Part shown: positions 54,480-63,948 of the stretch, in pieces
Layout: the number at the start of each line of letters is the position of its first letter
How positions within the stretch are numbered: the first letter of the stretch is position 1
Source: Variovorax boronicumulans
Lineage (GTDB): Bacteria > Pseudomonadota > Gammaproteobacteria > Burkholderiales > Burkholderiaceae_C
Assembly (NCBI RefSeq): GCF_029892485.1
Contig: NZ_JARXVG010000011.1
Location: 1 to 64,000 of the forward strand
DNA length: 64,000 nt
Reading direction: 5' to 3'
The notes under the pieces: model-generated
The model's input: only the letters and a program-made list of their open reading frames with translations
Database searches by the model: none
What the model was told of the DNA's origin: nothing
Position numbers and translations under genes: made by a program

Positions 54480-56087
54480 TCAATGACGGAAGTGGCGCAC
54501 GCCCGAGAGCACCATCACCACGCCGCGCTCGTCGGCCGCATCGATCACTTCCTGGTCGCGCATCGAACCGCCCGGCTGGATGACGCAGCTCGCGCCCGCA
54601 TCCACCACCACATCGAGGCCGTCGCGGAACGGGAAGAAGGCATCGCTCGCCACTGCCGTGTCTTTCAGCGACAGGCCCGCGTGCTCGGCCTTGATGCTCG
54701 CGATGCGGGCCGAGTCGAGGCGGCTCATCTGGCCCGCGCCGACGCCCATGGTCATGCCGTTGGCGCAGAACACGATGGCGTTGCTCTTGACGTACTTCGC
54801 GACCTTCCAGGCGAACAGCAGGTCCTGCAGTTGCTGCGGCGTGGGTTGCTTCTTGCTCACCACCTTGAGGTCGCTGGCGGCGAGTTCATGGTTGTCGGCT
54901 GTCTGGATCAACAGGCCCGAGCCGACGCGCTTGACGTCCATCGCGTTGCGGCCGTTGTCCCAGTCGGTGGCACCGCCCTTGGGCAACGCAATTTCGAGCA
55001 CGCGCACGTTGAGCTTGGCCTTCGTGGCCTGGAACACTTCGAGCGCCTCGGGCGTGTAGCCCGGTGCCATCAGCACCTCGACAAACTGCTTCGCGATCTC
55101 TTGCGCGGTGGCGCCGTCGACCGGGCGGTTGAACGCGATGATGCCGCCGAAAGCCGAGGTCGGATCGGTCTTGAAGGCCTTGGCGTAGGCCTCGTTCGCA
55201 TCCTTGCCCACGGCCACGCCGCAGGGGTTGGCGTGCTTGACGATCACGCAGGCCGGCACGTCGAAGCTCTTGACGCATTCCCATGCCGCGTCTGCATCGG
55301 CGATGTTGTTGTAGCTGAGCTCCTTGCCCTGCAGCTGTTTCGCGGACACGAGCGAGCCGGGCGCCGGATAGAGGTCGCGGTAGAACGCGGCCTGCTGGTG
55401 CGGGTTCTCGCCATAGCGCAGGTCCTGCACTTTCACGAATCGGCCGTTGCTTTGCGCGGGGAACATCGAACGCGTGGGCGCGGGCTGGCCGATGCTGGCG
55501 TCGAAGTCGATGGCCGAGAGGTAGTCGCTGATCGCGCCGTCGTAGTCGGCAATGCGGTTGAACGCTGCCACCGAGAACGCGAACCTGGTCTTGTCGCTGA
55601 GCTTGCCGGCTGCCTTGAGCTCGGCGAGCGCCACGGGGTACTGGGCGGCGTCGGTGAGCACGCCCACGTCTTTCCAGTTCTTGGCCGCGCTGCGCACCAT
55701 GGCCGGGCCGCCGATGTCGATGTTCTCGATCGCGTCCTCGAGCGTGCAACCGGCCTTGGCCACGGTCGATTCGAAGGGGTAGAGGTTGACGATCAACAGG
55801 TCGATGGTGTCGATGCCGTGTTCCTTGATCGCCGCCACGTGCGCCGGCAGGTCGCGCCGCGCGAGCAGGCCACCGTGGATCTTGGGATGCAGCGTCTTCA
55901 CGCGACCGTCGAGCATTTCGGGAAAGCCGGTGTGGTCGGCGACCTCGGTCACCGGAAGGCCGGCGTCGGCCAGCAGCTTGGCGGTGCCGCCGGTGGACAG
56001 CAGCTTGATGCCCAGCGCATGCAGCGCCTGTGCGAATTCGAGGATGCCGGTCTTGTCGGAAACGGAGATGAGTGCGGTCTGAGCCAT
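54480..56087 (-). CDS. purH: Bifunctional AICAR formyltransferase / IMP cyclohydrolase
   Basis: A 535-residue enzyme doing the last two steps of IMP synthesis. The N-terminal cyclohydrolase (about 1-195) has ISVSDKTGILEFA, KLLSTGGTAKLLADAG and GRVKTLHPKIHGGLLARRD. The transformylase half has QDLRYGENPHQQAAFY, VIVKHANPCGVA (catalytic His) and SAFGGIIAFNRPVD. Length and ending (GVRHFRH) are normal. It lies 15 bases downstream of fis. Confidence 0.97.
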   Translation of the reverse strand: MAQTALISVSDKTGILEFAQALHALGIKLLSTGGTAKLLADAGLPVTEVADHTGFPEMLDGRVKTLHPKIHGGLLARRDLPAHVAAIKEHGIDTIDLLIVNLYPFESTVAKAGCTLEDAIENIDIGGPAMVRSAAKNWKDVGVLTDAAQYPVALAELKAAGKLSDKTRFAFSVAAFNRIADYDGAISDYLSAIDFDASIGQPAPTRSMFPAQSNGRFVKVQDLRYGENPHQQAAFYRDLYPAPGSLVSAKQLQGKELSYNNIADADAAWECVKSFDVPACVIVKHANPCGVAVGKDANEAYAKAFKTDPTSAFGGIIAFNRPVDGATAQEIAKQFVEVLMAPGYTPEALEVFQATKAKLNVRVLEIALPKGGATDWDNGRNAMDVKRVGSGLLIQTADNHELAASDLKVVSKKQPTPQQLQDLLFAWKVAKYVKSNAIVFCANGMTMGVGAGQMSRLDSARIASIKAEHAGLSLKDTAVASDAFFPFRDGLDVVVDAGASCVIQPGGSMRDQEVIDAADERGVVMVLSGVRHFRH

Positions 56088-56102
56088 GGGTATGCCGTGA
56101 AG

Positions 56103-56339
56103 TTATTTCAAAAGTTTGTGCTCGACCAATTTCTTGCGGAGCGTGTTTCGGTTCAGTCCGAGCCATTGCGCGGCCTTGGACTGGTTGCCTTCTGCGCGCG
56201 TCATCACGACGTCGAGCAGGGGCTTCTCGACCACGCGCACGAGCATCTCGTACATGCCGTCGGGTTCGGTGCCGCGCAGATCGCGAAAGTAGCTGTCCAG
56301 ACTGGTGCGCACGCAGTCCTCGATGTGTTTCTTGCTCAT
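56103..56339 (-). CDS. fis: Fis-family nucleoid DNA-binding protein
   Basis: A 78-residue small Fis. The C-terminal helix-turn-helix is GNQSKAAQWLGLNRNTLRKKL; the N-terminal part lacks the longer Enterobacterial beta-hairpin, as in beta-proteobacterial Fis. The ATG at 56339 is used, 12 codons inside the open frame. It lies between dusB and purH, the conserved dusB-fis arrangement; it binds and bends DNA. Confidence 0.95.
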   Translation of the reverse strand: MSKKHIEDCVRTSLDSYFRDLRGTEPDGMYEMLVRVVEKPLLDVVMTRAEGNQSKAAQWLGLNRNTLRKKLVEHKLLK

Positions 56340-56356
56340 TGCCTGTTCTCTTCTCC

Positions 56357-57415
56357 TCAATCGACGGCGCAAGCCGCCTCCTCTTCACCGGACAGGTCTT
56401 CGGCCGCCTGGTGTGCGGGCATGCGGTCCATCCGGTCCGCAAGCCCGTCGAAATAGTCGCAGACCGCGCGAAGCTGTTCCGCGCAGTCCTCGATGGTGTT
56501 CATCCGGCCGCGGAACGCTTCGCCGTCGGGCAGCGTACGCACATACCAGCCGATGTGCTTGCGCGCGGTGCGCACGCCGCTGAAGTCGCCGTAGAGCGCG
56601 TAGTGCTCCACCAGATGATCGAGCAGCAGGCGGCGCACCTCGGCGACCAGCGGCGGTGCGAGGTAGGTGCCGGTCTCCAGGAAATGCGCGATCTCGCGAA
56701 AGATCCAGGGCCGGCCCTGCGCGGCGCGGCCGATCATCACCGCATCGGCACCGGTGGCCGCGAGCACGTCGCGCGCCTTCTCGGGCGAGGTTATGTCGCC
56801 GTTGGCCACCACCGGCACGCGCACCGCGGCCTTGACGGCGGCAATGGTGTCGTACTCGGCGTGGCCCTTGTAGCCTTGCTCGCGCGTGCGGCCATGCACG
56901 GTGAGCATCTGCACGCCGGCCGATTCGAAATCGCGCGCGAGCTTCACTGCGTTGCGGTTGTCTTCGCTCCAGCCGGTGCGCATCTTGAGCGTGACCGGCA
57001 CGTTGTGCGGTTGCGCCGCATCGACCACGGCCTGCACGATTTCAAGTGCCAGCGGCTCGTCGCGCATCAGCGCCGAGCCGGCCCACTTGTTGCAGACCTT
57101 CTTGGCCGGGCAGCCCATGTTGATGTCGATGATCTGCGCGCCGCGCTCGATGTTGTAGACCGTGGCCTCGGCCATCATGGCCGCATCGGTGCCGGCGATC
57201 TGCACCGCAATGGGGCCCGGCTCGCCGTCGTGATTCGCGCGGCGCGATGTCTTGAGCGTGCCCCAGAGTTCCTTGCGCGAAGTGACCATCTCGCTGACCG
57301 CATAACCCGCACCGAGTTCGCGGCACAGCATGCGGAAGGGCCGGTCCGTCACGCCGGCCATGGGCGCGACGAACAGGCGGTTTTCCAGCGTGTGGTTGCC
57401 GATCTGCAAGGTCAT
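56357..57415 (-). CDS. dusB: tRNA-dihydrouridine synthase B
   Basis: A 352-residue FMN enzyme that reduces uridines in tRNA. FVAPMAGVTDRPFRMLCRE, DINMGCPAKKVCNKWAGSAL (catalytic Cys), LTVHGRTREQGYKG, VVANGDITSPEKA and MIGRAAQGRPWIFRE are all family landmarks. The ATG at 57415 begins the conserved N-terminus. First gene of dusB-fis-purH. Confidence 0.97.
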   Translation of the reverse strand: MTLQIGNHTLENRLFVAPMAGVTDRPFRMLCRELGAGYAVSEMVTSRKELWGTLKTSRRANHDGEPGPIAVQIAGTDAAMMAEATVYNIERGAQIIDINMGCPAKKVCNKWAGSALMRDEPLALEIVQAVVDAAQPHNVPVTLKMRTGWSEDNRNAVKLARDFESAGVQMLTVHGRTREQGYKGHAEYDTIAAVKAAVRVPVVANGDITSPEKARDVLAATGADAVMIGRAAQGRPWIFREIAHFLETGTYLAPPLVAEVRRLLLDHLVEHYALYGDFSGVRTARKHIGWYVRTLPDGEAFRGRMNTIEDCAEQLRAVCDYFDGLADRMDRMPAHQAAEDLSGEEEAACAVD

Positions 57416-57589
57416 TTGGAGGGGAGCGGTGCGCGTTCGGCTGCTGAAAAATGAGGCACGATTGTAGCCACCTGCGATTTCGGCGACTGAAACGATTTGC
57501 GCCTTCGGCACACGCGTAAACACCAGTACACGGCGGGGCTTTCTCCGACGCTGGCGCGATGCCGGCGCTGCCTATACTCCGCCGACCTT

Positions 57590-58060
57590 ATGCAAGCCTG
57601 GCTCGACTCCCTCATGGCACTGCTGGCGCTGCCGCAGTACGGTCTCTCGACGCTGTTCGTGGCCGCCTTCGTCTCCGCCACGCTGCTGCCGGTGGGCTCC
57701 GAGCCCATCCTGTTCGGCCTGCTCAGGCTCAACCCCGAGATGTTCTGGCCGGCTATCGCGGTCGCGACGGTAGGCAACACCCTGGGCGGCGCGGTCGACT
57801 GGTGGATGGGCTACGGCGCGCACAAGGTCGCTGACAAATACTCGCACTCGAAACACCACGTGCGCGTGCTCGGGTGGCTAGAACGCCTCGGGCCGAAGGC
57901 CTGTCTCCTGAGCTGGCTCCCGCTGGTGGGCGATCCGCTGTGCGCGGTCGCAGGCTGGCTCAAGCTGCCGTTCTGGCCGTGTCTCGGCTACATGGCCATC
58001 GGAAAATTCTTGCGCTACGTCTGCATGACCGTGGCGCTGATCTACATCTTCCCGGCCTGA
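57590..58060 (+). CDS. YqaA-type SNARE-associated (DedA-like) membrane protein
   Basis: A 156-residue integral membrane protein. STLFVAAFVSATLLPVGSEPIL, TVGNTLGGAVDWWMGYG and LLSWLPLVGDPLCAVAGWLK match the YqaA branch of the DedA superfamily, which includes re-entrant segments around charged and Pro/Gly residues. Members help maintain membrane homeostasis, possibly as lipid scramblases or transporters. Divergent from dusB. Confidence 0.9.
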   Translation: MQAWLDSLMALLALPQYGLSTLFVAAFVSATLLPVGSEPILFGLLRLNPEMFWPAIAVATVGNTLGGAVDWWMGYGAHKVADKYSHSKHHVRVLGWLERLGPKACLLSWLPLVGDPLCAVAGWLKLPFWPCLGYMAIGKFLRYVCMTVALIYIFPA

Positions 58061-58069
58061 CGGTAACCC

Positions 58070-58744
58070 TCAGCTCAACAGGCCGTAGGGGCCACCGCGT
58101 TCGAGCGCCCGCTTGTACGCAGGCCGCGCGTGGATGCGCTCCAGGTACGCCATGAGCTTCGGCCGCTTCGCATCGAGGCCGCCGCGCGCCTGCGAGGCTT
58201 CGACCACGAAGCTCATCTGGATGTCCGCGCCCGTGAATTCATCGCCGGCGAACCACTCGCTCTTGCCCAGTTCGGACTCCATGTAGTTCAGGTGGCTCGC
58301 GATGTTCGGATTGATGAACGCCGACTTCGCCTTGGCCGCAATCGCCTTGGCCACCGGCTTCGCGAAGAAGGGCATCTTGGTCGTCTCGATCCGGTCGAAC
58401 ACCAGCTTGAGCAGGAGCGGCGACATGGCCGTGCCTTCGGCGAAATGCAGCCAGTAGCGGTAGCGCAGCGCCTCCGGCGTGCCGGCCGTGGGCGCGAGGC
58501 GGCCGCGGCCGTAGCGCTCGATCACCGTCTCGATCACCGCGCCCGACTCCGCGAGCGTGAGGCCGTCGTCCGTCGTCACCACGGGCGACTTGCCAAGCGG
58601 GTGAATGGCTTTGAGCGAAGCGGGCGCCAACATGGTTTGCGGGTCGCGCTGGTACTGAACGATCTCGTAAGGCAGTTCGAGTTCTTCGAGCAGCCAGAGC
58701 ACGCGCTGCGAGCGCGAATTGTTGAGGTGATGGACGGTGAGCAT
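58070..58744 (-). CDS. Glutathione S-transferase
   Basis: A 224-residue GST of the bacterial beta/plant-like type. The N-terminal thioredoxin domain has MLTVHHLNNSRSQRVLWLLE, with Ser10 of NNSRS as likely glutathione-activating residue, then HPLGKSPV and LAESGAVIE. The C-terminal helical domain follows, with the SEWFAGDEFTGADIQMSF capping motif. It converges on the yqaA-like gene. A start 8 codons upstream is also possible. Confidence 0.92.
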   Translation of the reverse strand: MLTVHHLNNSRSQRVLWLLEELELPYEIVQYQRDPQTMLAPASLKAIHPLGKSPVVTTDDGLTLAESGAVIETVIERYGRGRLAPTAGTPEALRYRYWLHFAEGTAMSPLLLKLVFDRIETTKMPFFAKPVAKAIAAKAKSAFINPNIASHLNYMESELGKSEWFAGDEFTGADIQMSFVVEASQARGGLDAKRPKLMAYLERIHARPAYKRALERGGPYGLLS

Positions 58745-58864
58745 GGTGGCTGGGCCTTGTGGAGACATCGGGGCGCGCGCAGTCTAACAACAGGGCTTTG
58801 GCATCCTGCGACACAGGGCTCCGGCCTACGGCGAGCCGGTGCGCCGCTTCCTAGAGTCATTCGG

Positions 58865-59848
58865 ATGAAGAAACTCCTTGGGCCCTGGAAGCAACTTGCA
58901 GCCGGCCTCTGGCTCGGCGCCCTGGCCTGCCACGCGTGGGCGCTGCAACCGGAGGAAGTCTTTCGCAAGGCGTCGCCCGCGGTCTGGACCGTCAAGGGCG
59001 ACCAGGGCAACAACAAGACTTCTGTCGGCAGCGCGGTCGCCGTGACGCCCGCCGCGCTGGCCACGGCCTGCCATGTGGTGAACGGCGCCATGTCGGCCAC
59101 CGTGACGCAGGGCCAGGCCACCATCAAGATCAAGAGCATCCTGCGCGATCCCGATCCGTCGCGCGACCTGTGCGTGCTGATGACGGAAACGCCGCTGCAG
59201 TTGCCCGCCGTGCCGATCGCACCAGTCGAGAGCCTGCGCGTCGGCCAGCGCGTGTTCGCCATCGGCAGCCCGCAGGGACTCGAACTCAGCTTGAGCGAGG
59301 GCCTGATCTCCGCGTTGCGGCCCCGGTCGCAAGGCCAGCTGCCGATCATCCAGACCTCCGCGCCGGCGTCCTCGGGTTCGAGTGGCGGCGGGCTGTTCGA
59401 CGAGGAAGGCCGGCTGGTCGGCGTCACCGACCGCGTGGCGCCCGGCGGCGCGAACCTCGGCTTTGCCTATCCCGCGCAATGGGTGATGGAACTGCCGCAG
59501 CGCGTGATCGCGGAGATGGCCAAGTGGCGCAATCTGCTCAAGAACGTCGGCGTGGCACTCGATGCCAGCGGAGAACCCGCGTCCTCGGGCCATGCAGACC
59601 TGGCCGACGAAGCCGGCCTGCCGGTCGTCGGCGCAGACCCCGCGCAGATACGCGCCGCGTACCGCCAGTTTCTGCTGCAGGCGCGCCCGCGAGCGTTCCT
59701 GATCACGAGCGACAACAAGTTCGGCACGGCCACCAACTCGGCGGCGCTGACCGAGCACCTCAAGGGATGCGCGGAGCGCAAGGTGGTGTGTGCCGCGTAT
59801 GCGGTGGACAACACGGTGGTGTGGGGCAAGCAGCAAGCTGCGAAGTAG
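58865..59848 (+). CDS. Exported trypsin-like serine protease
   Basis: A 327-residue protein with a signal peptide (about 1-26, ending CHAWA). The chymotrypsin-fold domain follows: ATACHVVNG (His), DPSRDLCVLM (Asp) and SSGSSGGGLFDEEG (catalytic Ser), as in the S1C/HtrA-type group. No PDZ domain is present; the C-terminal ~90 residues are unrelated and Cys-containing (CAERKVVCAAYA). A periplasmic protease is expected; substrate unknown. Confidence 0.88.
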   Translation: MKKLLGPWKQLAAGLWLGALACHAWALQPEEVFRKASPAVWTVKGDQGNNKTSVGSAVAVTPAALATACHVVNGAMSATVTQGQATIKIKSILRDPDPSRDLCVLMTETPLQLPAVPIAPVESLRVGQRVFAIGSPQGLELSLSEGLISALRPRSQGQLPIIQTSAPASSGSSGGGLFDEEGRLVGVTDRVAPGGANLGFAYPAQWVMELPQRVIAEMAKWRNLLKNVGVALDASGEPASSGHADLADEAGLPVVGADPAQIRAAYRQFLLQARPRAFLITSDNKFGTATNSAALTEHLKGCAERKVVCAAYAVDNTVVWGKQQAAK

Positions 59849-59871
59849 TCCAGGCTCCGGGGCCTATTCGC

Positions 59872-59970
59872 GAGACACCGCGGAACCGGCTCCGCCGGGC
59901 CGCCGGTGTCGCCCCCGGTAGGGGGGTGGAGAAGCGACACGAAGTGCGCGAAGCCTGGGGGCGAGCCGAT
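59872..59970 (-). repeat. Stop-codon-adjacent repeat, copy 4 (after ychF)
   Basis: On the minus strand it begins after the ychF TAA as ATCGGCTCGCCCCCAGGC, then TTCGCGCACTTCGTGTCGC, CCCCCTACCGGGGG and the CCGGCGGAGCCGG hairpin. Unlike the others, it lies between convergent genes (protease and ychF), so it may act as a 3' end rather than an intra-operon element here. Confidence 0.87.
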
Positions 59971-61062
59971 TTACGAACTGAACAGGAAGTTCATCACGTC
60001 GCCATCCTTCACGACGTATTCCTTGCCTTCCGACCGCATCTTCCCCGCGTCCTTCGCGCCTTGTTCGCCCTTGAAGGCGATGTAGTCGTCGAACGCGATG
60101 GTCTGGGCGCGGATGTAGCCCTTCTCGAAATCGCCGTGGATCACGCCGGCCGCCTGCGGGCCGGTGTCGCCGATGTGGATGGTCCAGGCGCGCACTTCCT
60201 TCACGCCGGCGGTGAAGTAGGTTTGCAGACCGAGGAGCTTGAAGGCCGCGCGGATCAGGCGGTTCAGGCCCGGCTCGTCCTGGCCGATTTCGGCGAGGAA
60301 CATCTTCTTGTCTTCGTCGTCCATCTCGGCCAGGTCGGCTTCGATCTTGGCGCAGATGGCGACCACGGGCGCGCCCTGCCTGGCCGCGTATTCGCGCAGG
60401 CGGTCCAGGTACGGGTTGTTCTCGAAGCCGTCTTCGGCCACGTTGCCGACGAACATCGCGGGCTTGGCGGTGATGAGCGTGAAGCTCTTGACCAGCGGTT
60501 GCTCTTCCTTGGTGAACTCCAGCGCGCGCACCGGGATGTTCTCGTTCAGCGAGGCCTGGCAGCGTTCGAGCAGGCCGACCAGCTTTTGCGCTTCCTTGTC
60601 GCCCGAGCGCGCGACCTTGGTGTGGCGGTGCAGCGCCTTCTCGACCGTGGCCAGGTCGGCCAGGCAGAGCTCGGTCTGGATCACTTCGATGTCGGAGATC
60701 GGGTCGACCTTGCCGGCCACGTGGATCACGTTGTCGTCGTCGAAGCAGCGCACCACGTTCACCGTGGCGTCGGTTTCGCGGATGTGCGCAAGAAACTTGT
60801 TGCCCAGGCCTTCGCCGGTGCTGGCGCCGGCCACGAGGCCGGCGATGTCGACGAATTCGACGATGGCGGGCACCACGCGCTCGGGCTTCACGATCTCGCT
60901 CAACTGGGCCAGGCGCGGATCGGGCACTTCCACCACGCCCACGTTGGGCTCGATGGTGCAGAACGGATAGTTCTCCGCTGCGATGCCGGCCTTGGTCAAT
61001 GCATTGAAAAGGGTGGATTTACCGACGTTGGGCAGGCCGACGATGCCGCATTGCAAACTCAT
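59971..61062 (-). CDS. ychF: YchF/OLA1-type redox-regulated ATPase
   Basis: A 363-residue P-loop protein of the Obg group. Walker A GLPNVGKSTLFNAL, the switch region FVDIAGLVAGASTGEGLGN and the replaced GTP-specificity motif (usually NKxD, here in a non-canonical form) fit YchF, which prefers ATP. The TGS domain is at the C-terminus (RAWTIHIGDTGPQAAGVIH...). It binds ribosomes and influences stress responses. Confidence 0.96.
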   Translation of the reverse strand: MSLQCGIVGLPNVGKSTLFNALTKAGIAAENYPFCTIEPNVGVVEVPDPRLAQLSEIVKPERVVPAIVEFVDIAGLVAGASTGEGLGNKFLAHIRETDATVNVVRCFDDDNVIHVAGKVDPISDIEVIQTELCLADLATVEKALHRHTKVARSGDKEAQKLVGLLERCQASLNENIPVRALEFTKEEQPLVKSFTLITAKPAMFVGNVAEDGFENNPYLDRLREYAARQGAPVVAICAKIEADLAEMDDEDKKMFLAEIGQDEPGLNRLIRAAFKLLGLQTYFTAGVKEVRAWTIHIGDTGPQAAGVIHGDFEKGYIRAQTIAFDDYIAFKGEQGAKDAGKMRSEGKEYVVKDGDVMNFLFSS

Positions 61063-61173
61063 GGGAGGTCCTCTTGGGTAACCGGGCATTTTAGGCGACC
61101 ATGTCTCGATGCCCGCGCTGCAGGTCTTGGGCCTCTTCCTCACCAATCGGAACCTCAGGGTTAAACCGGATTA

Positions 61174-61198
61174 GCAAACGTTTGCGCAAACGTTTTCG
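61174..61198. promoter_or_regulatory. Two overlapping LacI/PurR-type operators upstream of rbsB
   Basis: GCAAACGTTTGC (61174-61185) is a perfect palindrome of the LacI-family type centred on CG. A second, CGCAAACGTTTTCG, starts at 61185, giving two sites 13 bp apart in tandem. They lie 65-89 bases before the rbsB ATG, where a repressor such as RbsR would act. Confidence 0.8.
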
Positions 61199-61262
61199 TT
61201 GGTTAATATCGACACCCCCGGCACAGACCGGCGTACCGCTCAACCACCCCAGGAGACACACC

Positions 61263-62216
61263 ATGAAGTTCACCCGCCGCACCCTGCAAAGCGCCGCCGC
61301 GCTCACCCTGCTGGGCGCCATCGCCGCCACGCCCGCCTTCGCACAGGACAAGCCCAAGGTCGCGCTGGTCATGAAGTCGCTGGCCAACGAGTTCTTCCGC
61401 ACCATGGAAGACGGCGCCAAGGCACACAACAAGGCCAACGCGGCCAAGTACACGCTGGTGGCCAACGGCATCAAGGACGAGACCGACACTTCCGCCCAAA
61501 TCAAGATGGTCGAGCAGATGGTGGCGCAGAAGATCAACGCGCTGGTCATTGCACCGGCCGATTCGAAGGCGCTGGTGCCGGTGATCAAGGCGGCCATCGA
61601 CAAGGGCATCCTGGTGGTCAACATCGACAACCAGCTCGACGCCGCCGCGCTGAAGGAAAAGGGCATCCTGGTGCCCTTCGTCGGCCCCGACAACCGCGCC
61701 GGCGCCAAGCTGGTGGGCGATGCGCTGGCCAAGGAGCTGAAGGCCGGCGACAAGGTCGGCATCATCGAAGGCGTCTCCACCACCTTCAATGCGCAGCAGC
61801 GCACCCTCGGCTACCAGGACGCCATGAAGGCCGCCAACGTGACGGTGGTGGGCGTGCAGTCCGGCCAGTGGGAAATCGACAAGGGCAACACGGTGGCCGC
61901 CGGCATGATGCGCGAGCACCCCGACCTGAAGGCGCTGCTCGCCGGCAACGACAGCATGGCGCTGGGCGCAGTGGCTGCCGTCAAGGCCGCGGGCAAGACC
62001 GGCAAGGTGCTGGTGGTGGGCTACGACAACATCGGCGCCATCAAGCCGATGCTGAAAGACGGCCGCGTGCTCGCCACCGCCGACCAGTTCGCCGCCAAGC
62101 AGGCCGTGTTCGGCATCGAGACCGCGCTGAAGGCCATCGCCGACAAGAAGAAGCAGTCGGAGATGCCCGCCGAAGTGAAGACCGACGTGGTGCTGGTCAC
62201 CAAAGACTCCAAGTAA
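61263..62216 (+). CDS. rbsB: Sugar ABC transporter periplasmic binding protein (RbsB-type)
   Basis: A 317-residue secreted binding protein. The signal peptide (about 1-27) ends PAFAQ. The mature domain shows KVALVMKSLANEFFRTMEDG, NALVIAPADSKALVPVI and GYDNIGAIKPMLKDG, as in ribose/xylose-type type I binding proteins. GGAGA lies upstream of the ATG. First gene of an rbsB-A-C operon under LacI-type operators; the sugar is not certain from sequence. Confidence 0.92.
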   Translation: MKFTRRTLQSAAALTLLGAIAATPAFAQDKPKVALVMKSLANEFFRTMEDGAKAHNKANAAKYTLVANGIKDETDTSAQIKMVEQMVAQKINALVIAPADSKALVPVIKAAIDKGILVVNIDNQLDAAALKEKGILVPFVGPDNRAGAKLVGDALAKELKAGDKVGIIEGVSTTFNAQQRTLGYQDAMKAANVTVVGVQSGQWEIDKGNTVAAGMMREHPDLKALLAGNDSMALGAVAAVKAAGKTGKVLVVGYDNIGAIKPMLKDGRVLATADQFAAKQAVFGIETALKAIADKKKQSEMPAEVKTDVVLVTKDSK

Positions 62217-62320
62217 ATGTTGCTCGCCCCCAGGCTTCGCGCACTTCGTGTCGCGCGCGCCTTCCCCCTACCGGGGGCAACACCTGAGGCCCGGCGAAGC
62301 CGGTTCCTCGGTGTTTCTGG
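62217..62320 (+). repeat. Stop-codon-adjacent repeat, copy 5 (rbsB-rbsA gap)
   Basis: Starts immediately after the rbsB TAA as ATGTTGCTCGCCCCCAGGC, then TTCGCGCACTTCGTGTCGC, CCCCCTACCGGGGG and the CCCGGCGAAGCCGGTT arm. It fills almost the entire gap to rbsA in a co-transcribed operon and may set their relative expression. Confidence 0.88.
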
Positions 62321-62340
62321 AATGAATGAGGTTGCCATCG

Positions 62341-63948
62341 ATGGCTGATAACGATCGCAATACGCCGGTGCTCTCGCTGAGCGCGCTCGGCAAGGACTAC
62401 GCGGCGCCGGTGCTCGACGACGTCTCGATCGTGCTGAACGCCGGGGAAGTGCTCGCCCTCACGGGTGAGAACGGCGCCGGCAAGAGCACGCTGTCCAAGA
62501 TCGTCTGCGGCCTGGTGCAGCCCACGCGCGGCCAGATGCTGCTGGACGGCAAGCCGTTCCAGCCCGGCTCGCGCCGCGATGCCGAGCGCCTGGGCGTGCG
62601 CATGGTGATGCAGGAGCTGGGGCTGGTCACCACGCTGTCGGTGGCAGAGAACCTGCTGCTCGACCGCCTGCCCAACAAGACCGGCTGGATCCGCAAGGCC
62701 AAATTGCACGAGCTGGCCGCGCGCCAGCTCGCCAAGATCGGCATGGAGAACATCGATCCGGCCACGCCCGTCGCGCGGCTGGGCATCGGCCAGCAGCAGA
62801 TGGTGGAGATCGCGCGCAACCTGCAGGACGACACGCGCGTGCTGGTGCTCGACGAGCCCACCGCGATGCTCACGCCGCGCGAGACCTCGCACCTCTTCGA
62901 GCAGATCGAGCTGCTGAAGGCGCGCGGCGTGGCGATTGTTTATGTCTCGCACCGCCTCGAGGAACTGCAGCGCATTGCCGACCGCGTGGCGGTGCTGCGC
63001 GACGGCCGGCTGGTGGACGTGCGCGCCATGGCCGGCGTGCGCGAATCCGAACTGGTGCAGCGCATGGTCGGCCGCGCGGTGCACGAGCATGAAGGGCGTG
63101 GGCGCCGCACGGCCGGCCCCGTGCTGCTGAGCGCGCGCGGCATCGGCCGCGCCGAGGTGGTGCGCGACGTCGACCTCGATCTGCGCGCAGGCGAAATCAT
63201 GGGCCTCGCCGGCCTGGTCGGCTCGGGCCGGACCGAACTGGTGCGCCTGTTGTTCGGCGCCGACCGCGCGGACCGCGGAGAAATTTCTCTCTACGACGCC
63301 AAGACCGGTGCAGAGCCCACACAGCACGTTCGCAAGGGCTGGCGCTCGCCGATGCAGGCGATCCGCGCCGGCATCGGGCTGGTCACCGAAGACCGCAAGT
63401 CGCAGGGCCTGCTGCTCACGCAGTCGATCCGCGTCAACGCCACGCTGAGCGACCTGGGCGCGATCTCGCACGCCGGCTGGCTGCAGCGCGCCAAGGAACG
63501 CAGCATTGCGCGGCAACTGGTGGAGTTACTGCGCATCCGCTCGCGCAGCATCGAACAACCTGTTGCCACGCTCAGCGGCGGCAACCAGCAGAAGGTGGTG
63601 TTCGCACGCTGGCTGCACCGCGAATGCAAGGTGCTGCTGCTCGATGAACCCACGCGCGGCGTGGACGTCGGTGCGCGCGCCGACCTGTACGCCGAGCTCG
63701 ACCGCATGACCGATGCCGGCAAGGCGCTGCTGATGGTGTCGAGCGACCTGCGCGAGCTGATGGCCATGTGCGACCGCATCGGCGTGATGAGCGCCGGCCG
63801 CCTGGTCGCGGTGTTCGAGCGCGGCGAGTGGAGCGAACAATCGCTGCTCGCCGCCGCCTTCAGCGACGCGACAGGACGCGCCGCCCCATCCACCTCTTCT
63901 CTTCCCGATTCGAACCCGGCCCAACCGGCCACCGCCGAGACACCATGA
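62341..63948 (+). CDS. rbsA: Sugar ABC transporter ATPase with two nucleotide-binding domains (RbsA-type)
   Basis: A 535-residue tandem ATPase. Domain 1 has Walker A TGENGAGKST, LGIGQQQMVEIAR and LVLDEPTAML; domain 2 has the degenerate GLVGSGRTEL loop, LSGGNQQKVVFARWL and LLLDEPTRGVDVGA. The short second-domain P-loop is normal for RbsA-type proteins, so ATP hydrolysis probably occurs mainly at the first. The ATG at 62341 is preferred, with GAGG 10 bases before. Confidence 0.95.
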   Translation: MADNDRNTPVLSLSALGKDYAAPVLDDVSIVLNAGEVLALTGENGAGKSTLSKIVCGLVQPTRGQMLLDGKPFQPGSRRDAERLGVRMVMQELGLVTTLSVAENLLLDRLPNKTGWIRKAKLHELAARQLAKIGMENIDPATPVARLGIGQQQMVEIARNLQDDTRVLVLDEPTAMLTPRETSHLFEQIELLKARGVAIVYVSHRLEELQRIADRVAVLRDGRLVDVRAMAGVRESELVQRMVGRAVHEHEGRGRRTAGPVLLSARGIGRAEVVRDVDLDLRAGEIMGLAGLVGSGRTELVRLLFGADRADRGEISLYDAKTGAEPTQHVRKGWRSPMQAIRAGIGLVTEDRKSQGLLLTQSIRVNATLSDLGAISHAGWLQRAKERSIARQLVELLRIRSRSIEQPVATLSGGNQQKVVFARWLHRECKVLLLDEPTRGVDVGARADLYAELDRMTDAGKALLMVSSDLRELMAMCDRIGVMSAGRLVAVFERGEWSEQSLLAAAFSDATGRAAPSTSSLPDSNPAQPATAETP

